A stretch of 64,000 nt of DNA, from positions 403,501 to 467,500 of the forward strand of contig JAIGNY010001454.1 in NCBI GenBank assembly GCA_020152595.1, given 5' to 3'. This document shows positions 25,411 to 36,937 of the stretch, one piece after another. How positions within the stretch are numbered: position 1 is the first letter of the stretch; each line of letters begins with the position of its first letter. Source of the stretch: Chiridota heheva. Its lineage: Eukaryota > Echinodermata > Holothuroidea > Apodida > Chiridotidae. Below the pieces are notes generated by a model, which saw only the letters and a program-made list of their open reading frames with translations, made no database searches and was not told the origin of the DNA. A program made the translations under genes and the position numbers.

Positions 25411-25905
25411 ACTGTGTTTGTTTGTTTGTTTGATGAGGTCTTAACGGCACCACGACAACGAAGGTCAAATTGTGCCTGAGAGGTCAGATCACTCCAGAGG
25501 TAGTAAGGAAAGAGACCAGGGGAAGAATGAGAGAAATTCAAGAACAAAAGCCAGAAAGCTGTGATCGAGAGAGGAGGTGCATGGGTAAAACAAAAACAAA
25601 GTAGAGAGGGGGTGGAAGAGGAGAATTAAATATGGTTGTAGAGGGATGCATGCTGAAGGAAGGAGACTATTTTATCTGGAGGATTTTTTTGGAAGAACTC
25701 AGCAATTGAGTTGTGGGGAGCGAGGGAAGCTCTAGGAAGGTTGTACAGGGGGCAAGCAAGGAGAACGTGTTGGATTGTGAGGATGCAGTGGCAATTGTTA
25801 CAGAGGGGTTGGGGGAACCAATAAGGAGGTGGGAGTGAGTGAGGTGGGTGTGACCAATTCTAAGACGGGTAATATGAACGTTGTCGATTCTGTAAACAAT
25901 GTACA
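25411..25905 (-). mobile_element. LINE family-A 3' fragment
   Basis: Read right to left it encodes LRIGHTHLTHSHLLIG-like sequence (C-terminal Cys/His segment, two frames) and RASLAPHNSIAEFFQKNPPD. The 3' UTR ends in TTAACGGCACCACGACAACG (25440-25459) followed by a TTTG-repeat tail. It confirms the natural order of the tail that is fused to the endonuclease at 7010-8041. Its 5'-truncated side abuts the 43-bp minisatellite directly. Confidence 0.85.
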
Positions 25906-25910
25906 GTTAA

Positions 25911-28900
25911 GGTTGAGTTAAGTGTCCAGCATACATGACTTGCACCAGAGAGGATTTTAGGTTTGAGTGTCCAGCATATGGCTAGTACCAGAGAGGATTT
26001 TAGGTTTGAGTTAAGTGTCCACCATATGGCTAGTACCAGAGAGGATTTTAGGTTTGAGTGTCCAGCATATGGCTAGTACCAGAGAGGATTTTAGGTTTGA
26101 GTTTAAGTGTCCACCATATGGCTAGTACCAGAGAGGATTTTAGGTTTGAGTATCCAGCATATGGCTAGTACCAGAGAGGATTTTAGGTTTGAGTTTAAGT
26201 GTCCACCATATGGCTAGTACCAGAGAGGATTTTAGGTTTGAGTATCCAGCATATGGCTAGTACCAGAGAGGATTTTAGGTTTGAGTATCCAGCATATGGC
26301 TAGTACCAGAGAGGATTTTAGGTTTGAGTTTAAGTGTCCACCATATGGCTAGTACCAGAGAGAATTTTAGGTTTGAGTGTCCACCATATGGCTAGTACCA
26401 GAGAGGATTTTAGGTTTGAGTATCCAGCATATGGCTAGTACCAGAGAGGATTTTATATTTGAGTTTAAGTGTCCAGCATATGGCTAGTACTAGAGAGGAT
26501 TTTAGGTTTGAGTGTCCACCATATGGCTAGTACCAGAGAGGATTTTAGGTTTGAGTGTCCACCATATGGCTAGTACCAGAGAGGATTTTAGGTTTGAGTG
26601 TCCACCATATGGCTAGTACCAGAGAGGATTTTAGGTTTGAGTATCCACCATATGGCTAGTACCAGAGAGGATTTTAGGTTTGAGTATCCACCATATGGCT
26701 AGTACCAGAGAGGATTTTAGGTTTGAGTGTCCACCATATGGCTAGTACCAGAGAGGATTTTAGGTTTGAGTATCCACCATATGGCTAGTACCAGAGAGGA
26801 TTTTAGGTTTGAGTATCCACCATATGGCTAGTACCAGAGAGGATTTTAGGTTTGAGTGTCCACCATATGGCTAGTACTAGAGAGGATTTTAGGTTTGAGT
26901 GTCCAGCATACGGCTAGTACCAGAGAGGATTTTAGGTTTGAGTGTCCACCATATGGCTAGTACCAGAGAGGATTTTAGGTTTGAGTGTCCACCATATGGA
27001 TAGTACTAGAGAGGATTTAGGTTTGAGTGTCCAGCATATGGCTAGTACTAGAGAGGATTTTAGGTTTGAGTGTCCACCATATGGCTAGTACCAGAGAGGA
27101 TTTTAGGTTTGAGTGTCCACCATATGGCTAGTACCAGAGAGGATTTTAGGTTTGAGTGTCCACCATATGGCTAGTACTAGAGAGGATTTAGGTTTGAGTG
27201 TCCAGCATATGGCTAGTACTAGAGAGGATTTTAGGTTTGAGTGTCCACCATATGGCTAGTACCAGAGAGGATTTTAGGTTTGAGTGTCCACCATATGGCT
27301 AGTACTAGAGAGGATTTTAGGTTTGAGTGTCCAGCATATGGCTAGTACTAGAGAGGATTTAGGTTTGAGTGTCCAGCATATGGCTAGTACCAGAGAGGAT
27401 TTTAGGTTTGAGTATCCACCATATGGCTAGTACCAGAGAGGATTTTAGGTTTGAGTGTCCACCATATGGCTAGTACCAGAGAGGATTTTAGGTTTGAGTA
27501 TCCACCATATGGCTAGTACCAGAGAGGATTTTAGGTTTGAGTGTCCACCATATGGCTAGTACCAGAGAGGATTTTAGGTTTGAGTGTCCACCATATGGCT
27601 AGTACCAGAGAGGATTTTAGGTTTGAGTGTCCACCATATGGCTAGTACTAGAGAGGATTTTAGGTTTGAGTGTCCAGCATATGGCTAGTACCAGAGAGGA
27701 TTTTAGGTTTGAGTGTCCACCATATGGCTAGTACCAGAGAGGATTTTAGGTTTGAGTGTCCACCATATGGCTAGTACCAGAGAGGATTTTAGGTTTGAGT
27801 GTCCACCATATGGCTAGTACCAGAGAGGATTTTAGGTTTGAGTGTCCACCATATGGCTAGTACCAGAGAGGATTTTAGGTTTGAGTGTCCACCATATGGC
27901 TAGTACCAGAGAGGATTTTAGGTTTAAGTGTCCACCATATGGCTAGTACTAGAGAGGATTTTAGGTTTGAGTGTCCAGCATATGGCTAGTACCAGAGAGG
28001 ATTTTAGGTTTGAGTATCCACCATATGGCTAGTACCAGAGAGGATTTTAGGTTTGAGTGTCCACCATATGGCTAGTACCAGAGAGGATTTTAGGTTTGAG
28101 TGTCCACCATATGGCTAGTACCAGAGAGGATTTTAGGTTTGAGTGTCCACCATATGGCTAGTACCAGAGAGGATTTTAGGTTTAAGTGTCCACCATATGG
28201 CTAGTACTAGAGAGGATTTTAGGTTTGAGTGTCCAGCATATGGCTAGTACCAGAGAGGATTTTAGGTTTGAGTATCCACCATATGGCTAGTACCAGAGAG
28301 GATTTTAGGTTTGAGTGTCCACCATATGGCTAGTACCAGAGAGGATTTTAGGTTTGAGTGTCCACCATATGGCTAGTACTAGAGAGGATTTTAGGTTTGA
28401 GTGTCCAGCATATGGCTAGTACCAGAGAGGATTTTAGGGTTTGAGTGTCCAGCATATGGCTAGTACCAGAGAGGATTTTAGGTTTGAGTGTCCACCATAT
28501 GGCTAGTACCAGAGAGGATTTTAGGGTTTGAGTGTCCACCATATGGCTAGTACCAGAGAGGATTTTAGGTTTGAGTATCCACCATATGGCTAGTACCAGA
28601 GAGGATTTTAGGTTTGAGTGTCCACCATATGGCTAGTACCAGAGAGGATTTTAGGTTTGAGTGTCCACCATATGGCTAGTACTAGAGAGGATTTTAGGTT
28701 TGAGTGTCCAGCATATGGCTAGTACTAGAGAGGATTTAGGTTTGAGTGTCCAGCATATGGCTAGTACCAGAGAGGATTTTAGGTTTGAGTGTCCACCATA
28801 TGGCTAGTACCAGAGAGGATTTTAGGTTTGAGTGTCCAGCATATGGCTAATACCAGAGAGGATTCAGGTTTGAGTGTCAGCATATGGCTAGTACCAGAGA

Positions 28901-29935
28901 GGATTTTAGGTTTGAGTGTCCACCATATGGCTAGTACCAGAGAGGATTTTAGGTTTGAGTGTCCAGCATATGGCTAGTACCAGAGAGGATTTTAGGTTTG
29001 AGTGTCCAGCATATGGCTAGTACCAGAGAGGATTTTAGGTTTGAGTATCCAGCATATGGCTAGTACCAGAGAGGATTTTAGGTTTGAGTTTAAGTGTCCA
29101 CCATATGGCTAGTACCAGAGAGGATTTTAGGTTTGAGTGTCCAGCATATGGCTAATACCAGAGAGGATTCAGGTTTGAGTGTCCAGCATATGGCTAGTAC
29201 CAGAGAGGATTTTAGGTTTGAGTGTCCACCATATGGCTAGTACCAGAGAGGATTTTAGGTTTGAGTGTCCAGCATATGGCTAGTACCAGAGAGGATTTTA
29301 GGTTTGAGTGTCCAGCATATGGCTAGTACCAGAGAGGATTTTAGGTTTGAGTATCCAGCATATGGCTAGTACCAGAGAGGATTTTAGGTTTGAGTTTAAG
29401 TGTCCACCATATGGCTAGTACCAGAGAGGATTTTAGGTTTGAGTGTCCAGCATATGGCTAATACCAGAGAGGATTCAGGTTTGAGTGTCCAGCATATGGC
29501 TAGTACCAGTGAGGATTTTAGGTTTGAGTTAAGTGTCCAGCATATGGCTAGTACCAGAGAGGATTTTAGGTTTGAATGTCCACCTTATGGCTAGTACCAG
29601 AGAGGATTTTAAATTTGAGTGTCCAGCATACGGCTAGTACCAGAGAGGATTTTATATTTGAGTGTCCAGCATATGGCTAGTACTAGAGAGGATTTTAGAT
29701 TTGAGTGTCCAGCATATGGCTAGTACTAGAGAGGATTTTAGGTTTGAGTTAAGTGTCCAGCATATGGCTAGTACCAGAGAGGATTTTAGGTTAAGTGTCC
29801 AGCATATGGCTAGTACCAGAGAGGATTTTAGGTTAAGTGTCCAGCATATGGCTAGTACCAGAAAGGATTTAAGGTTTGAATCAAGTGTCCACCATATGGC
29901 TAGTACCAGAGAAAATTTTAGGCTCGAGTTAAGTG
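25911..29935. repeat. Minisatellite, 43-bp unit, about 93 copies (4 kb)
   Basis: Unit GAGTGTCCACCATATGGCTA, GTACCAGAGAGGATTTTAGG, TTT. Variants are CCAGC/CCACC, GTACT/GTACC, and an inserted TTAA or TTTAA before GTGTCC. The marker unit GCTAATACCAGAGAGGATTC occurs at 28846, 29151 and 29457, showing a seven-unit higher-order repeat of about 305 bp in the right part. No gene lies inside; open frames are by-products. Confidence 0.98.
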
Positions 29936-31572
29936 GGTTAATCAGGGAGGAAAACAGCAAGAAGTAAAGGGATGAAAAGGCAGGGAGAATTTTCATAGTG
30001 AGTTACTGTATGCTGTTAAAGAAATTATTTTTGAGATAACGAATAAACGAGTGAAATAAATGTTTTATCATGTCACGTCTTGCACATGAAATCACAAATA
30101 AAAACCACATTAACGCTTGGCATTTTCAATCTCCTTCAAATACAGTACCACAACTGTGTCATTGCTCATGATTACTGTACATGTATAAGCTGCAAAGAAC
30201 ACTATTGCGGGTATGGCATTAATCAACCAAATTTGTTATTTCTTTTTGGCACAGAGAAGTACATGTACACGACACAATAACTCTAATGAATTGCAATTTA
30301 ACCAGACCCTACCTAGCTTGATTTAAAAAGGGGCAGGGTGCGCGGACACATTCGTGTGCATGCAAATCATTGCGCCTTTTTGGCATCCAGGGGCCACCAT
30401 AAGGCTTAAGTCCCTGGTGAAGCTCTGGGATTTTAACTATAATTATACCTCAGAATGAAACTATTCTGACTGATAAAGACCATTAATGAGCCAAACAGGA
30501 CGAGTACTATGCTATTATTCTGTGTTCTGTATCCATGTAAGGTATTTCATTTATGAGGTTAATTAAGATTATCAAGTAAAAAAAATAATAATAACAATTT
30601 TTTTGAGGGGCGGATGAATTCTAAGAAGCAGGGTGGGCCAACAGAGGAGAGGGGAGGGTTGGCCGCCCCTCTGAAACAGCAAAGCTAGGGCAATGAAAAC
30701 TGACTTTGCTAGGGCAATGTTAACTGACATCTAAATGATGAAAACTCACATAAGAGATTTATCTTAAACATATATATATATTAAAAAAAAAGTAAAATTT
30801 ATATCTTAGGTAAATTTACCATACAGTATGTAAAACACTTAGCCAGGCATACAAAATTACTGAAACTTCTGTTATATGTTTATAACATACACACGCTGTG
30901 CTGTATGTGGAAATTGCATACCTTTTCAATAGTTCTTTTAAAGCCTTTTTCCATTAACAATTTTTAAAAGATAATATCTTGTAGATATAAGCTTTGCAGA
31001 GTTTTTGGAAATATTTTTTTAACATGGTCAGAAGAACCTTACATCACATTTGTAGGTGCTCAGCCTCACTCTTACAAAATATCATGCATTTCACAGCAGT
31101 TTGATTGAGTTTGGGTCATTCCCGGTCATATAGTGCACAAGAAGTTTCTATGAAACGAGACAATTGATTCTAACAATAACACTTACCAAAAACTCTTAAC
31201 ATTGCTACCAACATAAAAGACACTCAAGATGCACCTTCCCCTCCTGACTACTATAACTGCAACAAACACTTACTGTATGCTCTTCATGGGAATTTATTAT
31301 GATTGAAATTGGTTAACCTCCCCCCTCCCCTTCCCCCTCTCCGTTCCTCCGTCCACACACACACCTTGACTTGACTGCATACAAGAAGTGAAATATGCAG
31401 TGAGCAAAGAACGATTCTTCCAATAGATCTAGTCTATCCAGGGAGTTGAAAAAGCCAAGGCAATGTTCTCCATGCCTCAGGTGATCTTACAAGTCAAGTG
31501 ATATTGAATTGAAAAGAGCATGGAAAACAAGTCATTAATACTCTAATATCAAACCCCTGGTGGACTTATCTT
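29936..31572. other. Intron 1, no gene seen
   Basis: AT-rich sequence with a few short repeat-like patches (30310-30430 and 30600-30690, richer in G+C). No exon recognised. Confidence 0.45.
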
Positions 31573-31719
31573 ATGACTTTCATCTTAGCTTCAATTAAGA
31601 AAAAGAGTAATAAAACATATTATTATTATGTAAAGTAATCTTTTTTATGACTTTCATCTTAGCTTCAATTGAGAAGGAGAGTAATAAAACATGTTATTAT
31701 CATTTGAAGTAATCTTGAA
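31573..31719. repeat. ~75-bp tandem duplication
   Basis: ATGACTTTCATCTTAGCTTC plus AATT(A/G)AGAA and AGAGTAATAAAACAT occurs twice in succession, with a few substitutions. Confidence 0.9.
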
Positions 31720-31954
31720 CTGTTCTTCAAAACTTGAACTGTTATTATTAATATCATTTCATTGCATGCTAATTGTACTGAATGTTTCATAGTCCAACAA
31801 CAGTTACCGCATAAACCTAGAGATGACGTCACTTTCTATTTTGGAGTAAAATGCCACTGTCTCGATTGGATAGAAAACAATTGGATTAAGATTTGTTTCA
31901 ACGAACAATATAAAGTTTAAAACTTCAAAATGTTCATGGTTTGGTTTGGTAGTT

Positions 31955-32685
31955 TGGTTTGTTGATGTTTAACGGCACCGCGACAGTCAGAGTCAAATGT
32001 GCCAAGAGGGTGTTAATAAAAATGTAAGAGTTAGGGCAGAGAGGAGATGGGAGGATTGAGAGAGAGAAAAGGGGGAAAATCGGGGAAATTTGGGAGAAAA
32101 ATTAATTTGAAAAGAGAGGGGTGTGTAAGGTTAGGTGTATAAGGAAAGAGAAAGGAAGATTAGATATGGTGGAATAGGTTATTGTTATGGAGGAAGTTGA
32201 TAATGTTGGAGGAAGGATTGTTTTTTAATAGATCCGAGATTGAGGTGGGTGAGAAGAGAAAAGACCTGGATTCAGGTACAGAAGATAGGTTAAGAGGATA
32301 TGCTTGATGGAGAGTTCGGTGTTCCAGGTGGGGCAGAGAGGGGCATGGGAGCCGGAAAGAAGATGGGAGTGGGTGAGAGAGGAGTGACCGAGGCGAATGC
32401 AGGAGACAATGAGGTCTTTCCTGCGATTGTGGGAGTGCATCCGGATGCCAAAAGATGGGAGGATGCGTTTGTTGAGATTAAAGGGGTTGGTGAAGGAGGG
32501 AGAGCAGATGGAATGCAAGCAAGGTTCCGCAGATCGGTGAGGATGCGGATATCAAAGGAGAGGACAGCCTTCGTGCATCTGAGGTCGAAGGGGAGTTTGT
32601 TGGCCTCAATGTGGAGACTGGTAATGGGGGAGGTGATAGTTGTGCCAAGGCAAAGCCTTACACAGTGTTTTCAGTGACCTTCATG
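31955..32685 (-). mobile_element. LINE family-B copy lacking the RNase H domain
   Basis: Read right to left it carries part of the RT-connection region (32680-32500, matching about 4100-3900 of the first copy). It continues directly with the C-terminal segment CIRLGHSSLTHSHLLSGSHA (about 32410-32340) and the 3' end TTAACGGCACCGCGACAG (31970-31987). The roughly 690 bp that encode RNase H in the copy at 2690-5465 (about 3164-3851 there) are cleanly absent. The copy is 5'-truncated and broken. Confidence 0.85.
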
Positions 32686-34050
32686 AATAAATGATACTCA
32701 AAATTTTACTTTGTGATTAATCAAATGTTTCAAAGTCGATGCTCAGTTTCATCTTAACACATGTTTTACGCTGTTGTGAAACATAAACTTAACGTTCAAC
32801 ATTTTGAGACAAGTTATCGTTAAACTGCAAGGTAAAATAATCAAATACCTTAAATGCACTTTGTATACCTCTAATAAATGAAGCCTAGCAGATTTACTAT
32901 AATAACAGTCATACCAATGGTGCAGCCAACAAATTGTGTCATCATCTGCTGAACACATTTATGCACAGTCACAGGCAATCTTTGTTGCTTGCTCAATTTT
33001 GAGATGCAAACTTGTGATGCACAATAACATTGTTATCTGCTTAGCTACATGTTCTGCCCCAAAACCCTGCCAGCTAAGTGTTCCTACTTTAGATCCTACA
33101 TGTACCAATAAATCATTTTTAATGTTGACAGATTCTATAGAAACTACTGTTTTATCACCAATCAAGAAAAGCTTTAAATCCAAGCTATTATTTTTGTCAG
33201 ATACTACAAAATTTGAAATTTATGAATGAAAAGATTGCTTAATTTTGTATAGTTTTCATTTATGTTTAGTCATTGAAAATTACATGATACTATACAAACA
33301 TAATGTAGGCCCTAAATGTATATAAAACAATCAAATTATGTATTAGAATAACCTTTCAACTCTCTCCCACCCTCGTTAATAAAAAGATTAAACTTATTTT
33401 TTGGGTAACTTGCATATTTTCTGTACAATTATGAAGATGCAGAAAACATTTTTTGTACTTCATTTCAATGTCCACTGATGTAATTCTATACAGCCAAACA
33501 AACATTAGCAGTAAATCGTTGCTCTAACCAGGGAGTTGGAATACGCTCTAACCTCCAGGCACACCTGGTGCTAATTGTGAAATGGCTGAACAACAAGTCT
33601 TGCAATAACAACACCTGCCTGCTGGCCAGTAATAATCACCTAATTGGAACTTCACAATTACTGTCATATAAATTGGAGCAGTTGGGCAGCTACAGCTGGG
33701 ATGTAATCTTTATTCAATATCTATGGTTTGGCTGCATTGTTGCTTGCTGCTTGTCATTTGGTTTAAAAGAAGTGAGTTGCCATTTTTTAGTCAACGAAAC
33801 TACATGTACCTACTTGTACATGTAGCTGATTTCAGTGTGTCTGATGTTGATATTTCTGGTGGTAACAATACATGGAAAATCTAATAACACTAACAGCAAA
33901 TTTGCAAACTACAGAACATGGTATATTGTATGAAGCATAACAGGTGTGCAACATACACAATGATCCTTAATTCCAACCAGAGGTGAACAAGCCTACATGT
34001 TTGTTTCTGTACTGTACATATATGTAGGTAGTTGGGGAGTTTTTTCAATT
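32686..34050. other. Intron 1, no gene seen
   Basis: AT-rich. Short open frames (32936-33229, 33568-33825) show no recognisable domain and no convincing splice context. Confidence 0.45.
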
Positions 34051-34111
34051 CGTTGTTTGTTGATGTTTTACAGCACCGCGACAGTCAGAGTCAAATGTGC
34101 CAAGAAGGAAA
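34051..34111 (-). mobile_element. Tiny LINE family-B 3' stub
   Basis: About 60 bp matching the 3' terminus of the family-B LINEs (GTTGATGTTTTACAGCACCG, CGACAGTCAGAGTCAAATGT). An extreme 5' truncation. Confidence 0.8.
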
Positions 34112-35210
34112 TTAGAAAGAAATTGTATTCCCAGTTTTGAAAACTTACTTGATTCAGATAACGTGAATGAATATGTGATTTACAGTATACATATTCCAGA
34201 ACCGTAAAAACGTTTTAGGTTTTTCATTTTTCATTCGAACATGATACAACTTTCACATTCAGGAGGCACCATCATCTGATGGATGGCCTGCAACCGGAAG
34301 CTTACTTATTTTGGCTGATGAAAGGGGGTCTATACAGTAAGTTTACTGTATGTGTGTTGTAACATTTTAATTAAGCACTTGAAAAAACAAGTTTTATGCA
34401 ATCCTTCGGAATCAATATGTAACATAGATCAATAATTGTTTAGAAAAAATACACAATTCACAGTAAAAATAAACATGTAAGTACAGCACCACGGAAGTAG
34501 AAGTGTCAGAAGGACAGTATGCTTGACTATTCAAAGCTAGTATAGAGAATGGGCTTATCGAGGGAAGTATATACAGGAATAGGGTAGCAGGGGCAGATGA
34601 TTTCAAATTACTTAAGCTTTGAAAGATGCACTTACATTTTCATCTGCACTACAAGCTTCAAAATATCTTTAGACTTTCCTAGATATTTTACGACAAAAAA
34701 AGCTCAAGTAACTCAGAAAACATGTAAAACCTAGCAGTCTTTATAACTGCAACACCTCTTTTTGTTCTATCAATTGAATAAAAAAGACAGGAGAGGCTTT
34801 GACTTTCCAGTGTCAATAAAAGAATGCCATTCAACCCCCTTTCCAGTCTGTACCCTTCCCCAGCCCCTACACATTCCCAAAACTACATCTGCATTGTAAT
34901 ACAATTTTCAATTTAAGAAATTAGGTGTGTCAAGCAAAGTCAAACAGCATAAAAAATGTACAATTACATTAAAGCAAAATTATGCAAAACAATATTGCTT
35001 AACATATGACAGAAACTGAACATTGGAAACGATACAAATCCCCTCACCGCTAATAATGCATATTCCAGACTGTCCCACATTCCATCCCAAATGTCATCCC
35101 ACGTCTATACTCCATGCAATCACACCTTAAAACCAGAAACTATATGTCATTCCACCACTTGCATGACCCACATGCCATCACAACTGAAATCCAGATGACA
35201 TCCCACCACA
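34112..35210. other. Intron 1, no gene seen
   Basis: AT-rich sequence without recognised features. Confidence 0.45.
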
Positions 35211-35214
35211 TGCC

Positions 35215-35410
35215 ATTCCGCCATGTCCCACATGTCGACCCACCCTGTTCCAAATGCCAACCCACCCTGTTCCACATGCCAAACCACCCTGTTCTACATG
35301 CCAATCCACCCTGTCTAACATGCCAATCCACCCTGTCTAACATGCCAACACATCCTGACCAACATCCCACCGCACCCTGCCCTACATACATTTCCACCCT
35401 GTCCCACATG
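35215..35410. repeat. Minisatellite, ~21-bp unit, about 9 copies
   Basis: Degenerate copies of CCACCCTGTTCCACATGCCA. Both strands stay open; no gene is proposed. Confidence 0.9.
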
Positions 35411-35639
35411 ACCTCATCCTAATTCCTTCAACTACATGTACTTTATCATCATGTCATCTTCTATCCCACATTCTGCTTGTTGTTTATATTTCCCAAACCT
35501 CTAATTTAACATTGTTTAAAAGGGAGGAAACTTTTATTTGCTTCTTTATTCATGTCAAGACAAACATTTTGATTGCTATTCATGTCAGGAATATCAATAT
35601 CATAACAAAACTAGAAATGTGAAGTTAGTATTAAAGTCA

Positions 35640-36937
35640 TAAGCCATATATTTTTGATCTCAGGTCAAACATATTGCAGCAAATGCACACTATACCTCAC
35701 CATTAAGTGTGACCAATGCTCTTCACATATACTGTATGATCATTTGTTTAAGAAAAATCATCAAACTCACTTTAATTCAAGAGATACCACATATACAAAT
35801 ATTTTCATTGCTATGCAAATAGGCTACTTATTATGCACACACAATCCCCCAATCATGCTCAACTGAACAGTACCAATGCCCTCTACCACTGAACCAAATA
35901 GCAAGTTATTATCTCAGGATAAATAATTTGTATGCAAGTCTATTGTTATGCAAATAACCTACTTAATATGCTCACTACCCCTCACCATTGAGTGTAGACA
36001 AATGCTCTTAACATATATGATCATTTGTGTAGAACATAATCCCTACTCCCACTTTAATTTAAGAGATATTATAAATACAAATATATTCATTGTTATGCAA
36101 ATAAGCTAATTAGTAGTATGCACACACAACCCCAAATCATGCTCATTTGAGCAGTATCCATGTCCTCTACCCCTGTAACAAGTACCAAATTATTATCTAA
36201 GATTAAATATTTGATGCAAAAGTCTATTGTATGCAAATAACCTAATTAATATGCACACTATATCTCAACATTAAGCGTAGACAATGCTCTCCACATATAT
36301 GATCATTTGTGCAAACAAAATCCCCACTCTCACTTTAATTTCAGAGATATCATAGATACATTGTTATTCAAATAAGCTAATTAGTAGGCATACACAACCC
36401 CTGATCATGCTTATTTAAACAGTACCCATGTCCTCTACCCTGTGCCAAATTACATTGTACATCATTCATAACTTATGCGCTCATGGAAGTTACAAATTTT
36501 GTATGAGTCTATTATTATGCAAATAACCTAATTAATATGCACACTTCACCTCATTTTCATTGTTATTCCAATAAGCTAATTAGTAGGCACACACAAACCC
36601 TAATCATGCTCACTTGAGGAGTACCCCTAAGCCAATAAGCCAATTAAGTTATGAAAACTTTAACCTAAAACTTTAACCAAAACTTTAACCTGACAAATAC
36701 TTTCATTGTTATGCAAATAAGCTAAGTAAGCACACACAATCCTGCAATCATGCACATTTGATCAATACCCATGTCCTCTACTGCTATGATGTCAAGTCAC
36801 ATGATTGTACGCCATTCATAACTTACTGTTAGTTATAAAAACTTGAACCAAAACTTTACCGGATGCCGACGCAGACACCAATGCCCACACAGGTAATAGT
36901 AGAATTGCTCTATTATTCTTTGAATAGACGAGCTAAA
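35640..36937. repeat. Octamer-bearing dispersed repeat, copy 2, with hairpin end
   Basis: About five diverged ~240-bp units of the family seen at 11890-12720. Exact ATGCAAAT octamers occur near 35814, 35948, 36094, 36231, 36518 and 36711, usually beside CTAATTAG or TTAATTAA. The right end (36900-36937) folds as GCTCTATTATTC / GAATAGACGAGC and then reads CTAAAAA. A terminal hairpin followed by CTRR resembles a Helitron 3' end. The 58-bp minisatellite starts at this terminus. Confidence 0.75.

Noticed and set aside
25911-29935. Regular array considered as CRISPR
   Set aside because: Units are head-to-tail with no unique spacers and no cas genes, in a eukaryotic intron.
32936-33825. Plus-strand frames of 85-97 codons in intron 1
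   Set aside because: No domain, no splice-site support and ordinary length for AT-rich chance frames.
35140-35422. Met/Trp/Gly-rich and His/Pro/Cys-rich frames on opposite strands
   Set aside because: Both derive from one ~21-bp tandem repeat.
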